From the NCBI GenBank assembly GCA_016931115.1, contig JAFGFM010000009.1:57562-121561 (forward strand): a stretch of 64,000 nt of DNA, in the 5' to 3' direction. Both the position numbers and the translations under genes were made by a program. Positions within the stretch are counted from its first letter, which is position 1. The number at the start of each line of letters is the position of its first letter. This DNA is from Deltaproteobacteria bacterium (lineage in GTDB: Bacteria > Desulfobacterota > DSM-4660 > Desulfatiglandales > HGW-15). This document shows positions 1-9,317 of this stretch, in pieces. The notes beneath the pieces are model-generated. The model searched no databases. It saw only the letters and a program-made list of their open reading frames with translations, and was not told the origin of the DNA.

Positions 1-2
1 AC

Positions 3-95
3 AGACATAAAGCCTTCTGGGTGTTTACTATTCTATTCTTCCCTTTATTAGGGGTAATAGCTCTCTGGATTGTGAATCCTCAAAAGATGTCCTGA
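3..95 (+). CDS. C-terminal fragment of a small membrane protein (partial at window edge)
   Basis: Open frame from the window start: RHKAFWVFTILFFPLLGVIALWIVNPQKMS*, hydrophobic helix. Confidence 0.45.
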   Translation, partial: RHKAFWVFTILFFPLLGVIALWIVNPQKMS

Positions 96-247
96 CAGAT
101 TCCCAGTAGGCCGAATTCAAAACCTATATTGATTCACAGAATTCCATGATGGAAATGAGTGTGCAGTTATTGGGAGGCGCTAATAATCAGGCTGAAAAGG
201 GTCAGTATATTTATTATACCTTAGAGCCATAATTTCAAAAATCGTAG

Positions 248-267
248 AGACAAGGCATGCCTTGTCT
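248..267. repeat. 20-bp perfect palindrome AGACAAGGCATGCCTTGTCT
   Basis: Read directly; intergenic. Confidence 0.7.
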
Positions 268-394
268 ACAGGGATTTAGTTTCTGAACGTCGCTGCACAT
301 TTATTGACACACTCAGTTAAAATTCCTATACTCTTGCCAAAAAAACCGATTACGCTTCATGTCATTTATATTGACCCTGTTATGAGAAAAATGG

Positions 395-1408
395 ATGACC
401 AGACAATATCTCGGACATCTTTCGCCAGAGGACCCTCTGGACAGTTATCTTCGTTATAACATTGCCCCACAGCTGGCACTTCAAGAGGCCCCCGCCGGGT
501 TCCGTGTCTATCAATTCATCTATTCAAGAGATGTATATCTGTATGAAGAGACTAATAATGCATTCCGGGTCGTTGGTAAATTCTTTCCTCCAGGTCGCCG
601 TTTGGCAACGGGACTGGTACGCCCCCCAACAGAGACCGAGTTTCATAATCTTATTTACCTGCATAGTCAGGGATTAAACGGCTCCTGTTTCAAAATCGCA
701 CGCCCACTTGGTTATAACCCCGCGCTTAATAACCTCCTGATACTGGAGTACCTTGATGGAGAGCTGCTTGGTGATGTGATTGGTCATGCAATCCGGCATA
801 ACAGGAGGGACAGACTTTTCAGAAAGCTTTCCGCGCTTGCCGAGTTTCTTGCCGGGCTGCACAACCGGACTGCTGGGGACTGGCGAGTTGATTTCAAAGA
901 CCCTTATGACTATACAGGAAGGCTTATTGAATCCCTTGTCCAGAAACGAGGAATGGTGAGAGGCGAGGCCGATGAGCTATACCAGCTCCGTGAGAACTGG
1001 CAACACCGGCAATATATGTGGGAAGACCGCCGTGTGATCGTGCATGGAGATGCCACACCATCCAACTTCAAGGTGGGTTCTGGCAGGCAGGTAATGGTTT
1101 TTGACCTGGAACGGATGATGTGGGCCGACAGGGTCTTTGAACTTGGCCGTCTGAGCGGAGAACTCAAACATTTTTTTATGCAGATCACAGGCAACCGGTG
1201 GGCAGCCGAACCGTTCATCGGCCACTTCCTGTGGGAATATTGTGGTTTTTTCCCTGACAGGCAGGATGCTTTTAAATCAATAACCAGGCGACTGCCATTT
1301 TACCTGGGCATCACTCTCCTGCGTATTGCTAGAAACACCTGGATCGACTGGAACTACCGGCAACAGCTTATTGATGAGGCCAAACAAAATTTGAGGTCAG
1401 ACCTATGA
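395..1408 (+). CDS. APH/choline-kinase-like phosphotransferase
   Basis: ORF with VIVHGDATPSNFKV (Brenner-type HGD) and VFDLERM motifs. Confidence 0.75.
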   Translation: MTRQYLGHLSPEDPLDSYLRYNIAPQLALQEAPAGFRVYQFIYSRDVYLYEETNNAFRVVGKFFPPGRRLATGLVRPPTETEFHNLIYLHSQGLNGSCFKIARPLGYNPALNNLLILEYLDGELLGDVIGHAIRHNRRDRLFRKLSALAEFLAGLHNRTAGDWRVDFKDPYDYTGRLIESLVQKRGMVRGEADELYQLRENWQHRQYMWEDRRVIVHGDATPSNFKVGSGRQVMVFDLERMMWADRVFELGRLSGELKHFFMQITGNRWAAEPFIGHFLWEYCGFFPDRQDAFKSITRRLPFYLGITLLRIARNTWIDWNYRQQLIDEAKQNLRSDL

Positions 1409-2145
1409 AAATAAAAGGCATTATCTTCGATATCAATGGTACTCTTATAAACATACAAACGGATGAGAGTATGGAGGAGATATACCGGGCTATCAGTCAT
1501 TTCCTTACCTACCATGGCGTCTACCTGCACCGTGGAGAGGTGCGGGAGCAATATTACCGGATAATGGAGGAACAGACTAAAGCCAGTGGCGAGAAGCATC
1601 CTGAGTTTGATGCGGTGGCCCTTTGGCAGGAGTTCCTGTTAAGCAACCTGAATCATGCCAGGATACCTTCTCCTGAAATACTTGAGGTTATGCCCCAATA
1701 CCTGGCTGAGATGTACCGGGGCATTTCCCGCGTTCGGCTTGAGCTGTATCCGGATGTGAAGTTAATCCTGGATAGACTCAAAACCCGCTTTCCCATGGCA
1801 GTGGTGTCAGATGGACAGAGTGCATGGGCATTACCTGAGATGCAGGCTACCGGCATTGACGACTATTTTGGCCCTGTTATAATCTCAGGTGATTATGGAT
1901 TCCGCAAGCCTGACCCCAGATTGTTTCAGGCTGCCCTCGATGGGATAGGGGCAAAGCCTGACGAGGTGCTGTTTGTGGGTAACGATATATACAGGGATGT
2001 GTTCGGTGCCGGCGAAATTGGGATGAAGACAGTATTCTTCCTTTCCAATCAGGGCAGGCAGCATATGGAAGGGGTGAAGCCTGATTACATCATTTACCGC
2101 TTCTCTGAATTACTAAAGGCAATTGATTTTTTTGAGGCACAATAA
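1405..2145 (+). CDS. HAD-superfamily hydrolase
   Basis: GIIFDINGTL, VVSDGQ, KPDPRLF, FVGNDIYRDVFGA; 4-bp overlap with upstream gene. Confidence 0.8.
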   Translation: MKIKGIIFDINGTLINIQTDESMEEIYRAISHFLTYHGVYLHRGEVREQYYRIMEEQTKASGEKHPEFDAVALWQEFLLSNLNHARIPSPEILEVMPQYLAEMYRGISRVRLELYPDVKLILDRLKTRFPMAVVSDGQSAWALPEMQATGIDDYFGPVIISGDYGFRKPDPRLFQAALDGIGAKPDEVLFVGNDIYRDVFGAGEIGMKTVFFLSNQGRQHMEGVKPDYIIYRFSELLKAIDFFEAQ

Positions 2146-2230
2146 AGGTTTTGTATTATTGGATGAACATGTTAATATTTACCCTGTTTCGCGAAACAAC
2201 AAGTGAATAACCATAATCGAGGAGAATATA

Positions 2231-2566
2231 ATGACAAGATATCATGGTATGATTTTATCAGCTATTCTATTTTTTTGCGCCTTTAATGCCGCAGGCGCGG
2301 ATGAAAAACCCGTATATAAGGCACTGAACTGCGGGATATGCCATAAGGCCGATACTGGAAAGACATATCCTTCACTTATTGAAATTACCAAGGCCTATAA
2401 TGGTGATAAAGATATGCTTATAAAATATTTTCAGGGGAAGAGCGAACCGATAATGAATATTGAAAAGGCAAAGAGCATGGAAAAATACCTTGAAAAAACA
2501 AAGGCGCTATCTGAAGATGAATTGAATTCACTTGTTGAATTTATATTAAGCCATGAGGAAGAATAA
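2231..2566 (+). CDS. Exported monohaem c-type cytochrome
   Basis: Signal peptide plus CGICH haem motif. Confidence 0.75.
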   Translation: MTRYHGMILSAILFFCAFNAAGADEKPVYKALNCGICHKADTGKTYPSLIEITKAYNGDKDMLIKYFQGKSEPIMNIEKAKSMEKYLEKTKALSEDELNSLVEFILSHEEE

Positions 2567-2612
2567 CCAGTTCCAACAGGACTATATTAAAGCCTACTCA
2601 ACGGGGGACTAA

Positions 2613-3089
2613 GTGGAGTCTGAAAAAACTATTACTGATGAAGTACAGGCGGCCCTGCCTGTACTTTATCAAAGCTATGGGAAAAGACATGATTCCCTGA
2701 TACCCATACTTCAGGGGATACAGAACAAACTAAAGTACATTCCAAAAGAGGCAATATCTATAATAGCAAAAGAACTCTCCATGTATGAAAGCGATATATA
2801 TGGGGTCATAACCTTTTACACCCAGTTCAGATTAAGCCCTGTTGGCCAGCACATTATAAAACTTTGCAAAGGCACCGCATGCCACGTTGGGGGGGCTGAA
2901 ACTGTAGGAGAGGCGGTCAGCGAAATATTAAAAATCAATGAAAATGAAACCTCAGCAGGCAATAAATTCACCCTTGAGTATGTTGCATGCCTGGGCTGCT
3001 GTTCACTTGCCCCGGTCATGATGATCGATAATAAGGTTTATGCCCATTTAACAAAAGACAAAATAAAAAAGATACTTGAAGAGTATTAA
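2613..3089 (+). CDS. NuoE/HndA-like [2Fe-2S] subunit
   Basis: Thioredoxin-like 2Fe-2S subunit motifs: CKGTACHVGG ... CLGCCSLAPV; GTG start. Confidence 0.85.
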   Translation: MESEKTITDEVQAALPVLYQSYGKRHDSLIPILQGIQNKLKYIPKEAISIIAKELSMYESDIYGVITFYTQFRLSPVGQHIIKLCKGTACHVGGAETVGEAVSEILKINENETSAGNKFTLEYVACLGCCSLAPVMMIDNKVYAHLTKDKIKKILEEY

Positions 3090-3103
3090 CACAGGATACT
3101 GCA

Positions 3104-4876
3104 ATGGGAAAAAGAGAAATAGTTGTACTGATGGGGACATGCGGCAAATCAGCAGGCGCAGACAGGGTTTATGATAAATTTACTTCCGTCCTAAAAGCAA
3201 AAAGTATAACCGGTGTAGAGCTGAAACAATCCGGCTGTGCAGGGCTCTGCTACTCAGAGGTCAATGTCAAGACCTGGCGGGATGGAAAAGAATACATCTA
3301 TGCACAGATAACCGATGATGATGTTGAAAATTTCATAGACTCTGAAATCATTGAAAATAAGGCCTACAGCAAAAAGATCCTTTTTGAGGCAGCCATTGGC
3401 GATGATGCAGCCCTTTTCCCCAAACAGAAAAGGATTGTGCTTAGAAACTGCGGTAAGATTACACCCACCTCAATTGACGATTATATCTCTAAAGATGGTT
3501 ACAAGGCTATTACCAGGGTACTGAAGATGCCGCAGGAATTGGTGGTGCAGGAGATTAAGGATTCAGGGCTCAGGGGCCGCGGCGGGGCCGGGTTTCCTAC
3601 CGGGCTTAAATGGGAGCTTACCAGGAAAAACCCTGCGCCCGAAGGCAGGTACTTTATATGTAATGCTGATGAAGGTGACCCGGGCGCATTTATGGACAGG
3701 AGCGTGCTTGAAGGAGATCCCCACTCGGTAATAGAGGGCATGCTGATAGGCGCTTATGCAATAGGCGCCAATAAAGGGTATATCTATGTCAGGGCAGAAT
3801 ACCCGCTTGCAGTTAAGCACTGCCTTAAGGCAATAGAGGATGCAAAGGCAAGGGGGTTCCTTGGCAAAAATATCATGGACAGCGATTTCTCTTTTGATCT
3901 TAAGACAAAGGAGGGAGCAGGGGCATTTGTGTGCGGAGAAGAGACAGCCCTGATTGCCTCGATAGAAGGGAAAAGGGGCATGCCCAGCTTACGGCCTCCA
4001 TATCCTGCTGAAAAGGGGGTCTTTGGAAAATCAACAGTAATAAATAATGTGGAGACCCTGGCAAACATCCCGTGGATAATCTTGAACGGTGGCAGCAAAT
4101 ATTCTGAGACAGGGTATGAAAAGAGCAGGGGCACCAAGGTATTTGCCCTCGCAGGAAAGATCAAGAAAGGGGGCCTTGTTGAGGTCCCCATGGGAACAAC
4201 CCTTCGCGAGGTCATATATGACATAGGCGGGGGCATGGCAGTACCTGAATATAAATTCAAGGCCGTTCAGCTGGGCGGCCCTTCAGGCGGTTGTATCCCT
4301 GAAAAGCTCCTTGATCTCCCTGTTGACTATGAGAGCCTTGTTAAAACAGGGGCCATAATGGGTTCAGGCGGTATGGTGATTATGGATGAAAGAAGCTGCA
4401 TGGTGGATCTTGCAAGATACTTCCTGAATTTCACACAGAATGAATCATGCGGGAAATGCACCTTCTGCAGGCTCGGCACAAAAAGGATGCTTGAAATACT
4501 CGAGAGGATATGCAATGGGCTTGGTACAATGGAAGAGCTCGATCTGCTTCAGGAGATCGCAAAGAAATGCTCAACCTCCTCTCTGTGTGCGCTTGGCGGC
4601 TCAGCGCCAAACCCGGTACTCACAACCCTTAAATATTTTTACGATGAATACGTTGAACATATTGTAAACAAAAAATGCCCGGCAAAATACTGCAAGAAAC
4701 TATTGACCTACACCATAAGTGATAAATGTGTCGGGTGCACTGCATGCGCAAGAAAATGCCCGGTAAAGGCCATATCCGGAGAAAAAAAGGGAAGGCATAT
4801 AATTGATCAGCAAAAATGCATAAAATGCGGCGTCTGTGTTGCCACATGTAAATTTGATGCAATTGATACAGAGTAA
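3104..4876 (+). CDS. NuoF/HndC-like NADH-binding flavoprotein subunit with C-terminal 2x[4Fe-4S]
   Basis: GLRGRGGAGFPTGLKW, NADEGDPGAFMDR, ESCGKCTFCR, two CxxCxxCxxxCP motifs at the C-terminus. Confidence 0.9.
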   Translation: MGKREIVVLMGTCGKSAGADRVYDKFTSVLKAKSITGVELKQSGCAGLCYSEVNVKTWRDGKEYIYAQITDDDVENFIDSEIIENKAYSKKILFEAAIGDDAALFPKQKRIVLRNCGKITPTSIDDYISKDGYKAITRVLKMPQELVVQEIKDSGLRGRGGAGFPTGLKWELTRKNPAPEGRYFICNADEGDPGAFMDRSVLEGDPHSVIEGMLIGAYAIGANKGYIYVRAEYPLAVKHCLKAIEDAKARGFLGKNIMDSDFSFDLKTKEGAGAFVCGEETALIASIEGKRGMPSLRPPYPAEKGVFGKSTVINNVETLANIPWIILNGGSKYSETGYEKSRGTKVFALAGKIKKGGLVEVPMGTTLREVIYDIGGGMAVPEYKFKAVQLGGPSGGCIPEKLLDLPVDYESLVKTGAIMGSGGMVIMDERSCMVDLARYFLNFTQNESCGKCTFCRLGTKRMLEILERICNGLGTMEELDLLQEIAKKCSTSSLCALGGSAPNPVLTTLKYFYDEYVEHIVNKKCPAKYCKKLLTYTISDKCVGCTACARKCPVKAISGEKKGRHIIDQQKCIKCGVCVATCKFDAIDTE

Positions 4877-4893
4877 ACAGGGGATTTGAATAT

Positions 4894-7584
4894 ATGAAGC
4901 TTACAATTAATGACAGACCCTTTGAAACTGACAGGGATATTACAATACTTGAGGCATGTGAAAGTATCGGTATAGAGATACCAACCCTATGCCATGACCC
5001 GAGACTTATCCCCTTTACATCATGCTTTATATGCGTGGTCGAGGTTGAGGGGGCAAAAGGTTCTGTGCCTGCCTGCGCCACAAAGGTAAGAGAGGGCATG
5101 GTTGTAAGGACAAGTACTGAAAATATCAATGATACAAGAAGGCTTTGCATGGAGCTTCTTTTGTCAGATCACGCAGGGGATTGTATTGCACCGTGCCGCT
5201 TTAACTGCCCTGCTGGCATTGATATCCAGTCATATGTTGCACAGGTCGCGAACAGGGACTTTAAAAGCGCCATTAAGACCATAAAAGATAGAAACCCCCT
5301 GCCCCTTGTATGCGGAAGGGTCTGCCCCAAGCCCTGCGAGGATGCATGCAGAAGGGGGCTTATGGAAGGGCCTGTTGCCATTGATAACATTAAGCGGTTT
5401 GTATCTGATGAAGACCTTAAAGAGCCATTTATCCCTGATGTTAAACCTGCTACAGGTAAAAGGGTAGCAATAGTCGGGGCCGGCCCCGCAGGGCTAAGCT
5501 GCGCCTATTATCTTAAGATAGAGGGGTATGATGTTGAGATCTTTGAAAAATCCGACAGGCCTGGCGGGATGCTTCTCTGGGGTATACCTGAATACAGGCT
5601 GCCTAAAAGTCTTCTGGCCAAAGAGATTGAAATCATAACAAGCCTGGGGGTAAAGATTCATTTTAATAAAACCCTTGGCAAGGATTTCACCCTTAAGGAT
5701 TTGAAGGCAAAGTATGACGCTGTTTTTCTCGCAATAGGTGCGCAGAAAAGCACAGCCATGAGGGTTAAGAATGAAGATGCAAAGGGTGTGTTTGGCGGGA
5801 TAGATTTTTTATACACTGTTGCAAAAGGAAGTAAGGTTGATGTTGGTAACAGCGTTGTGGTTGTAGGCGGAGGTAACACTGCCATTGATGCTGCGAGAAC
5901 TGCTGTGCGTCTGGGCGCAGGGAAGGTCACCATTGTTTACAGAAGAACAAGGGATGAGATGCCTGCTGAGAATATTGAGATTGAAGAGGCAGCACATGAA
6001 GGGGCCATCTTTAATTTCCTGCGGGCACCAACGGAGATACTTACCAGAAATGGAAAGGTAACAGGGATCAAGTGTCAGGTCATGGGGCTTGGCGAGGCAG
6101 ACTCAAGCGGGAGGAGAAGGCCGGTACCGATTGAGGGTGAGTTTGAAACCATTGAAGCGGATACAATAATAGCTGCCATAGGGCAGTATGTTGATCCCTC
6201 AGGCCTTGAGACCCCTGTTGATGGAACAAATGCGGTTACCCTCACAAAATATAACACCATCTCAGCAAACGTGGATGAGAGGACATTTAAGACAAATATC
6301 GAAGGCATCTTCGCCGGAGGTGATGCTGTAACAGGCCCTTCCATTGCCATAAGTGCGATCGCCCATGGCCGGTATGGGGCAGCCTCTATCCATTCCTGGC
6401 TTTCAGGCCAGCCTGTGGTTAAGGATTTCAGGTCTGCATTTAATTTTTCTTTGGGACAGAAACTTTCAGATGTCGATAAAAACTATATCCCCCAGGCTTC
6501 TCACCAGGAGAGAGAAAAATCGGGCTCTTTACCCATTAAGGAGCGGCTTGATAATTTTAATGAGGTAGATTTTACCTACTCTGAGGAGCAGGCGGTTTCC
6601 GAGGCTAAAAGGTGTCTTTCATGCGGCTGCCTTGATGCTGATGAATGTAAGTTAAGGCTCTATGCAGAAAGGTTTAAGATAAATGTGAACCGCATCAGGG
6701 GCAGCATCAGGAAACAGAATATAGACAACTCCTCAGGATATCTTGTGTTTGATTCAACCAAGTGTATCAAGTGCGGTAAATGTATAAGGGTGTGCAGCGA
6801 TCTCAAGGCCATAGGGGCGCTCGGTTTTGCGGGCAGGGGGTTTGAAACAGACATGCTCCCCTCAATGGAAAAGAGGCTCGTTGAGACAAGCTGCGTTGAA
6901 TGCGGCTCATGCGAATCTGTCTGCCCATCCGGGGCAATCATTGATAAATCCCTTGTCCTTGAAAAGATCGCCCAGTTTCAGACAAAGGTAAAGCCATCTA
7001 TCTGCAAGGAGTGCTCAATCGGCTGTGAGATACTCACTGTTTTATATGAGGATAAGATTATAAGGATAATTCCCAAGAACAGGGGCACCCTTGATGAATC
7101 AATGTTATGTAAAACAGGCAGATATGAAAGCCTTTCAAACATTAAACAATCGCAGGCGTTTGATTTTTCAACATATGAAAGGATGCAGCTGTATGATGCT
7201 TCAATTAAAGATATAAAAGAGGCGATCAGCTCTTCAGAGGTAATAATCAACTGGGGTGTGGATATCTTTAATAACTATGCACCTGTAAGCTTTCATTTAA
7301 AAAGGCATCTGGACAAAAACCATGATGCTGCGCAATCTACCTATTTTTATTTTAAAACAGACTTTAATATCTTTGGCTTTAACAATTATCCGATTAACAG
7401 GGTTAAGGCTCAGAGTGAAACGATTATGGATAAAGGGTTACTAAAAGTGATGGAGTCAGGAAAAAGGGTATTGATCTTCCTGGAAGAGACCTCTCTTTCA
7501 AAAACTGAGCTTGAATATTTTATGGGTATAAAGGCAAAAGGAAATATAAAAATTTTAAATCTGGTCAGGAGGCGTAATTTTTAA
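4894..7584 (+). CDS. Chimeric NuoG-type 2Fe-2S / GltD-like FAD-NAD(P) / 4Fe-4S protein with a short FdhA-like C-terminal segment
   Basis: 2Fe-2S N-terminus (PTLCHDPRL), CRFNCPAGIDI, VAIVGAGPAGLSCA, VVVVGGGNTAIDAA, CxxCGxCxxxC clusters, then CKECSIGCEI. Confidence 0.8.
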   Translation: MKLTINDRPFETDRDITILEACESIGIEIPTLCHDPRLIPFTSCFICVVEVEGAKGSVPACATKVREGMVVRTSTENINDTRRLCMELLLSDHAGDCIAPCRFNCPAGIDIQSYVAQVANRDFKSAIKTIKDRNPLPLVCGRVCPKPCEDACRRGLMEGPVAIDNIKRFVSDEDLKEPFIPDVKPATGKRVAIVGAGPAGLSCAYYLKIEGYDVEIFEKSDRPGGMLLWGIPEYRLPKSLLAKEIEIITSLGVKIHFNKTLGKDFTLKDLKAKYDAVFLAIGAQKSTAMRVKNEDAKGVFGGIDFLYTVAKGSKVDVGNSVVVVGGGNTAIDAARTAVRLGAGKVTIVYRRTRDEMPAENIEIEEAAHEGAIFNFLRAPTEILTRNGKVTGIKCQVMGLGEADSSGRRRPVPIEGEFETIEADTIIAAIGQYVDPSGLETPVDGTNAVTLTKYNTISANVDERTFKTNIEGIFAGGDAVTGPSIAISAIAHGRYGAASIHSWLSGQPVVKDFRSAFNFSLGQKLSDVDKNYIPQASHQEREKSGSLPIKERLDNFNEVDFTYSEEQAVSEAKRCLSCGCLDADECKLRLYAERFKINVNRIRGSIRKQNIDNSSGYLVFDSTKCIKCGKCIRVCSDLKAIGALGFAGRGFETDMLPSMEKRLVETSCVECGSCESVCPSGAIIDKSLVLEKIAQFQTKVKPSICKECSIGCEILTVLYEDKIIRIIPKNRGTLDESMLCKTGRYESLSNIKQSQAFDFSTYERMQLYDASIKDIKEAISSSEVIINWGVDIFNNYAPVSFHLKRHLDKNHDAAQSTYFYFKTDFNIFGFNNYPINRVKAQSETIMDKGLLKVMESGKRVLIFLEETSLSKTELEYFMGIKAKGNIKILNLVRRRNF

Positions 7585-7602
7585 TTAAGGAGGATTAGTA
7601 TT

Positions 7603-7936
7603 ATGGATAGACGTGACTTTATTAAGGCAGGAGTTGCAGGATTACCTTGCAAAGAATAAGGATGTCCTGAAAGATAAAATTAAAGGATTCTTCTGTGTTT
7701 GCGGAAATAGAAAGCAACCTACAGGGGCTGAGCAGATAAAAATGCTTATTGATAATCACCTCTCGGTAATTACCGGTGTGTCGGGCGTACCGGGTAAGGT
7801 CTTTAATGGCAGGATTACATTCAGCCTTGTGGAACCTGAATATCTCAATATGGTTAAGGGTTATGGAGAGTATGACTTTATGAAGCGTACTGATTTCCTT
7901 GATTTTGGAAAGACCATACTTGCTTCAATAAAATAA
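7603..7936 (+). pseudogene. Tat-leader / flavodoxin-domain protein with internal deletion and frameshift
   Basis: 7603-7659 encodes MDRRDFIKAGVAGLPCKE* (Tat-like RR motif); the +1 frame (7613-7936) encodes ELQDYLAKNKDVLKDKIKGFFCV...FNGRITF, resembling only the C-terminal half of a flavodoxin/HemG-like domain. Confidence 0.6.
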
Positions 7937-7970
7937 CAACCATTACCGAAAAACATATTATAAAACTGTA

Positions 7971-7998
7971 GGGGCACGGTGACCGTGCCCTTTTCTTT
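7971..7998. terminator. Hairpin GGGCACGG-TGA-CCGTGCCC followed by a T-rich tract
   Basis: Inverted repeat in the convergent intergenic region. Confidence 0.65.
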
Positions 7999-8016
7999 TT
8001 TTCTTAATCGACTTTT

Positions 8017-9317
8017 TCATAACCTCTTTTCAATCAGCTCCTTAACTACCTTTGGATTGGCCTTACCCTGTGAAAGCTTCATAACCTGCCCAACAAGAAA
8101 CCCCTTTGCCTTTTCCAAACCTGACCTCACATCCGCTACAGCATCGGGCTGCTCGGATAACACCTTATCAATAAGGGTTTCAAGAGCGGCCTCATCGGAC
8201 ACCTGCACAAACCCGCGGTTTTTAACAATCTCTTCAGGTGATTCATTGCTCTCAAACATAAAGACAACCACCTCACGCGCTGCATTTGCGTTGATCTCAT
8301 CACGGCCAAGCATCTTAAGGAGTGCCCCTAACTTCTCCGGTGTTACATGAGAATTGTCCAGCTCCTGACCTCTTTCCCTTGCAGCGGGGATAAGCTGTGT
8401 GGTGAGCCAGTGCATGGCGGTTCTGGGCTGAATGCCCTGACCGGTCAGCTCTTCAAAATACCTTGCTGTGGCAGGGTCAGAACTCAGATAAACGGCCTCA
8501 TCACCTGTCAGCTCATACTGTTTTACAAACCTTTCTGCCCTTGCGGAGGGCATCTCAGGGAGTCGTGATCTCATCGCCTCTATCCATTCCCTACGCTTTC
8601 GGTCTGACGTTTTATCTCATAGGCAATGGCGTCACCCACATGCTTAATGGAGTTCATGTTCTTTACCTCCACCTTTGTGTTCAACTCTGTGCTGCCCTTT
8701 GGCCTTATGGATATATTGGCGTCAGCCCGCATGGTACCATTTTCCATGCTGCACTCGGATGAACCCACATAACGAATCTGTGTACGAAGCGCCTTTAAAA
8801 ACTCCATTGCCTCAAAGGGGGTTCGAAAATCGGGTTCTGTAACGATCTCCACAAGGGGTGCGCCTGCCCGGTTGAAGTCAACAAGGCTTATGGGTGTGCG
8901 GCCCTCCATTTCATGAACAAGCTTTGCAACATCCTCCTCCATATGGATATGATGGATGCGCAGCCTTCTGGTAACGCCCTCCTCATTCATGATCTCAATA
9001 CCACCGCCCCTGGAAAGGGGAAGATGCGCCTGTGAAAGCTGATAACCCTTTGGCAGATCGGGGTAATAATATACCTTCTGGTCAAATGCGCTGACGGGCT
9101 GGAGTTCTGCGCCAAACCCCAGGCACAAAAGAGCGGCCTTGTTAAGGGCCTCCTCGCTTAAACGTGGAACAGCGCCCGGAAACCACAGGCAGGTCGGGCA
9201 TGTATTTGCATTGGGTTCATCGCCCGGGTTATTGGGGCAGTCACAAAAGAGCTTGGTGGCACAATTGAGTTCAACATGAATCTCCAAACCTATTACCGCT
9301 TCAAATTCCATAATCAT
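8017..9317 (-). pseudogene. gatB: GatB-like subunit of Asp/Glu-tRNA amidotransferase, disrupted by an internal out-of-frame deletion
   Basis: N-part (8580-9317) VIGLEIHVELNCATKLFCDC...DLPKGYQLSQ...KVEVKNMNSIKHVGDAIAYEIKRQTE; C-part (from about 8590 down to 8017) REWIEAMRSRLPEMPSARAERF...; frames differ and the intervening conserved segment is absent. Confidence 0.8.

Noticed and set aside
3784-4260. Long antisense ORFs in core genes (for example 3784-4260 and 11779-11997)
   Set aside because: They lie opposite well-supported genes and have low-complexity or non-protein-like translations.
8560-8610. Programmed frameshift in gatB
   Set aside because: A conserved block of about 50 codons is missing at the junction, so recoding could not restore a normal GatB.
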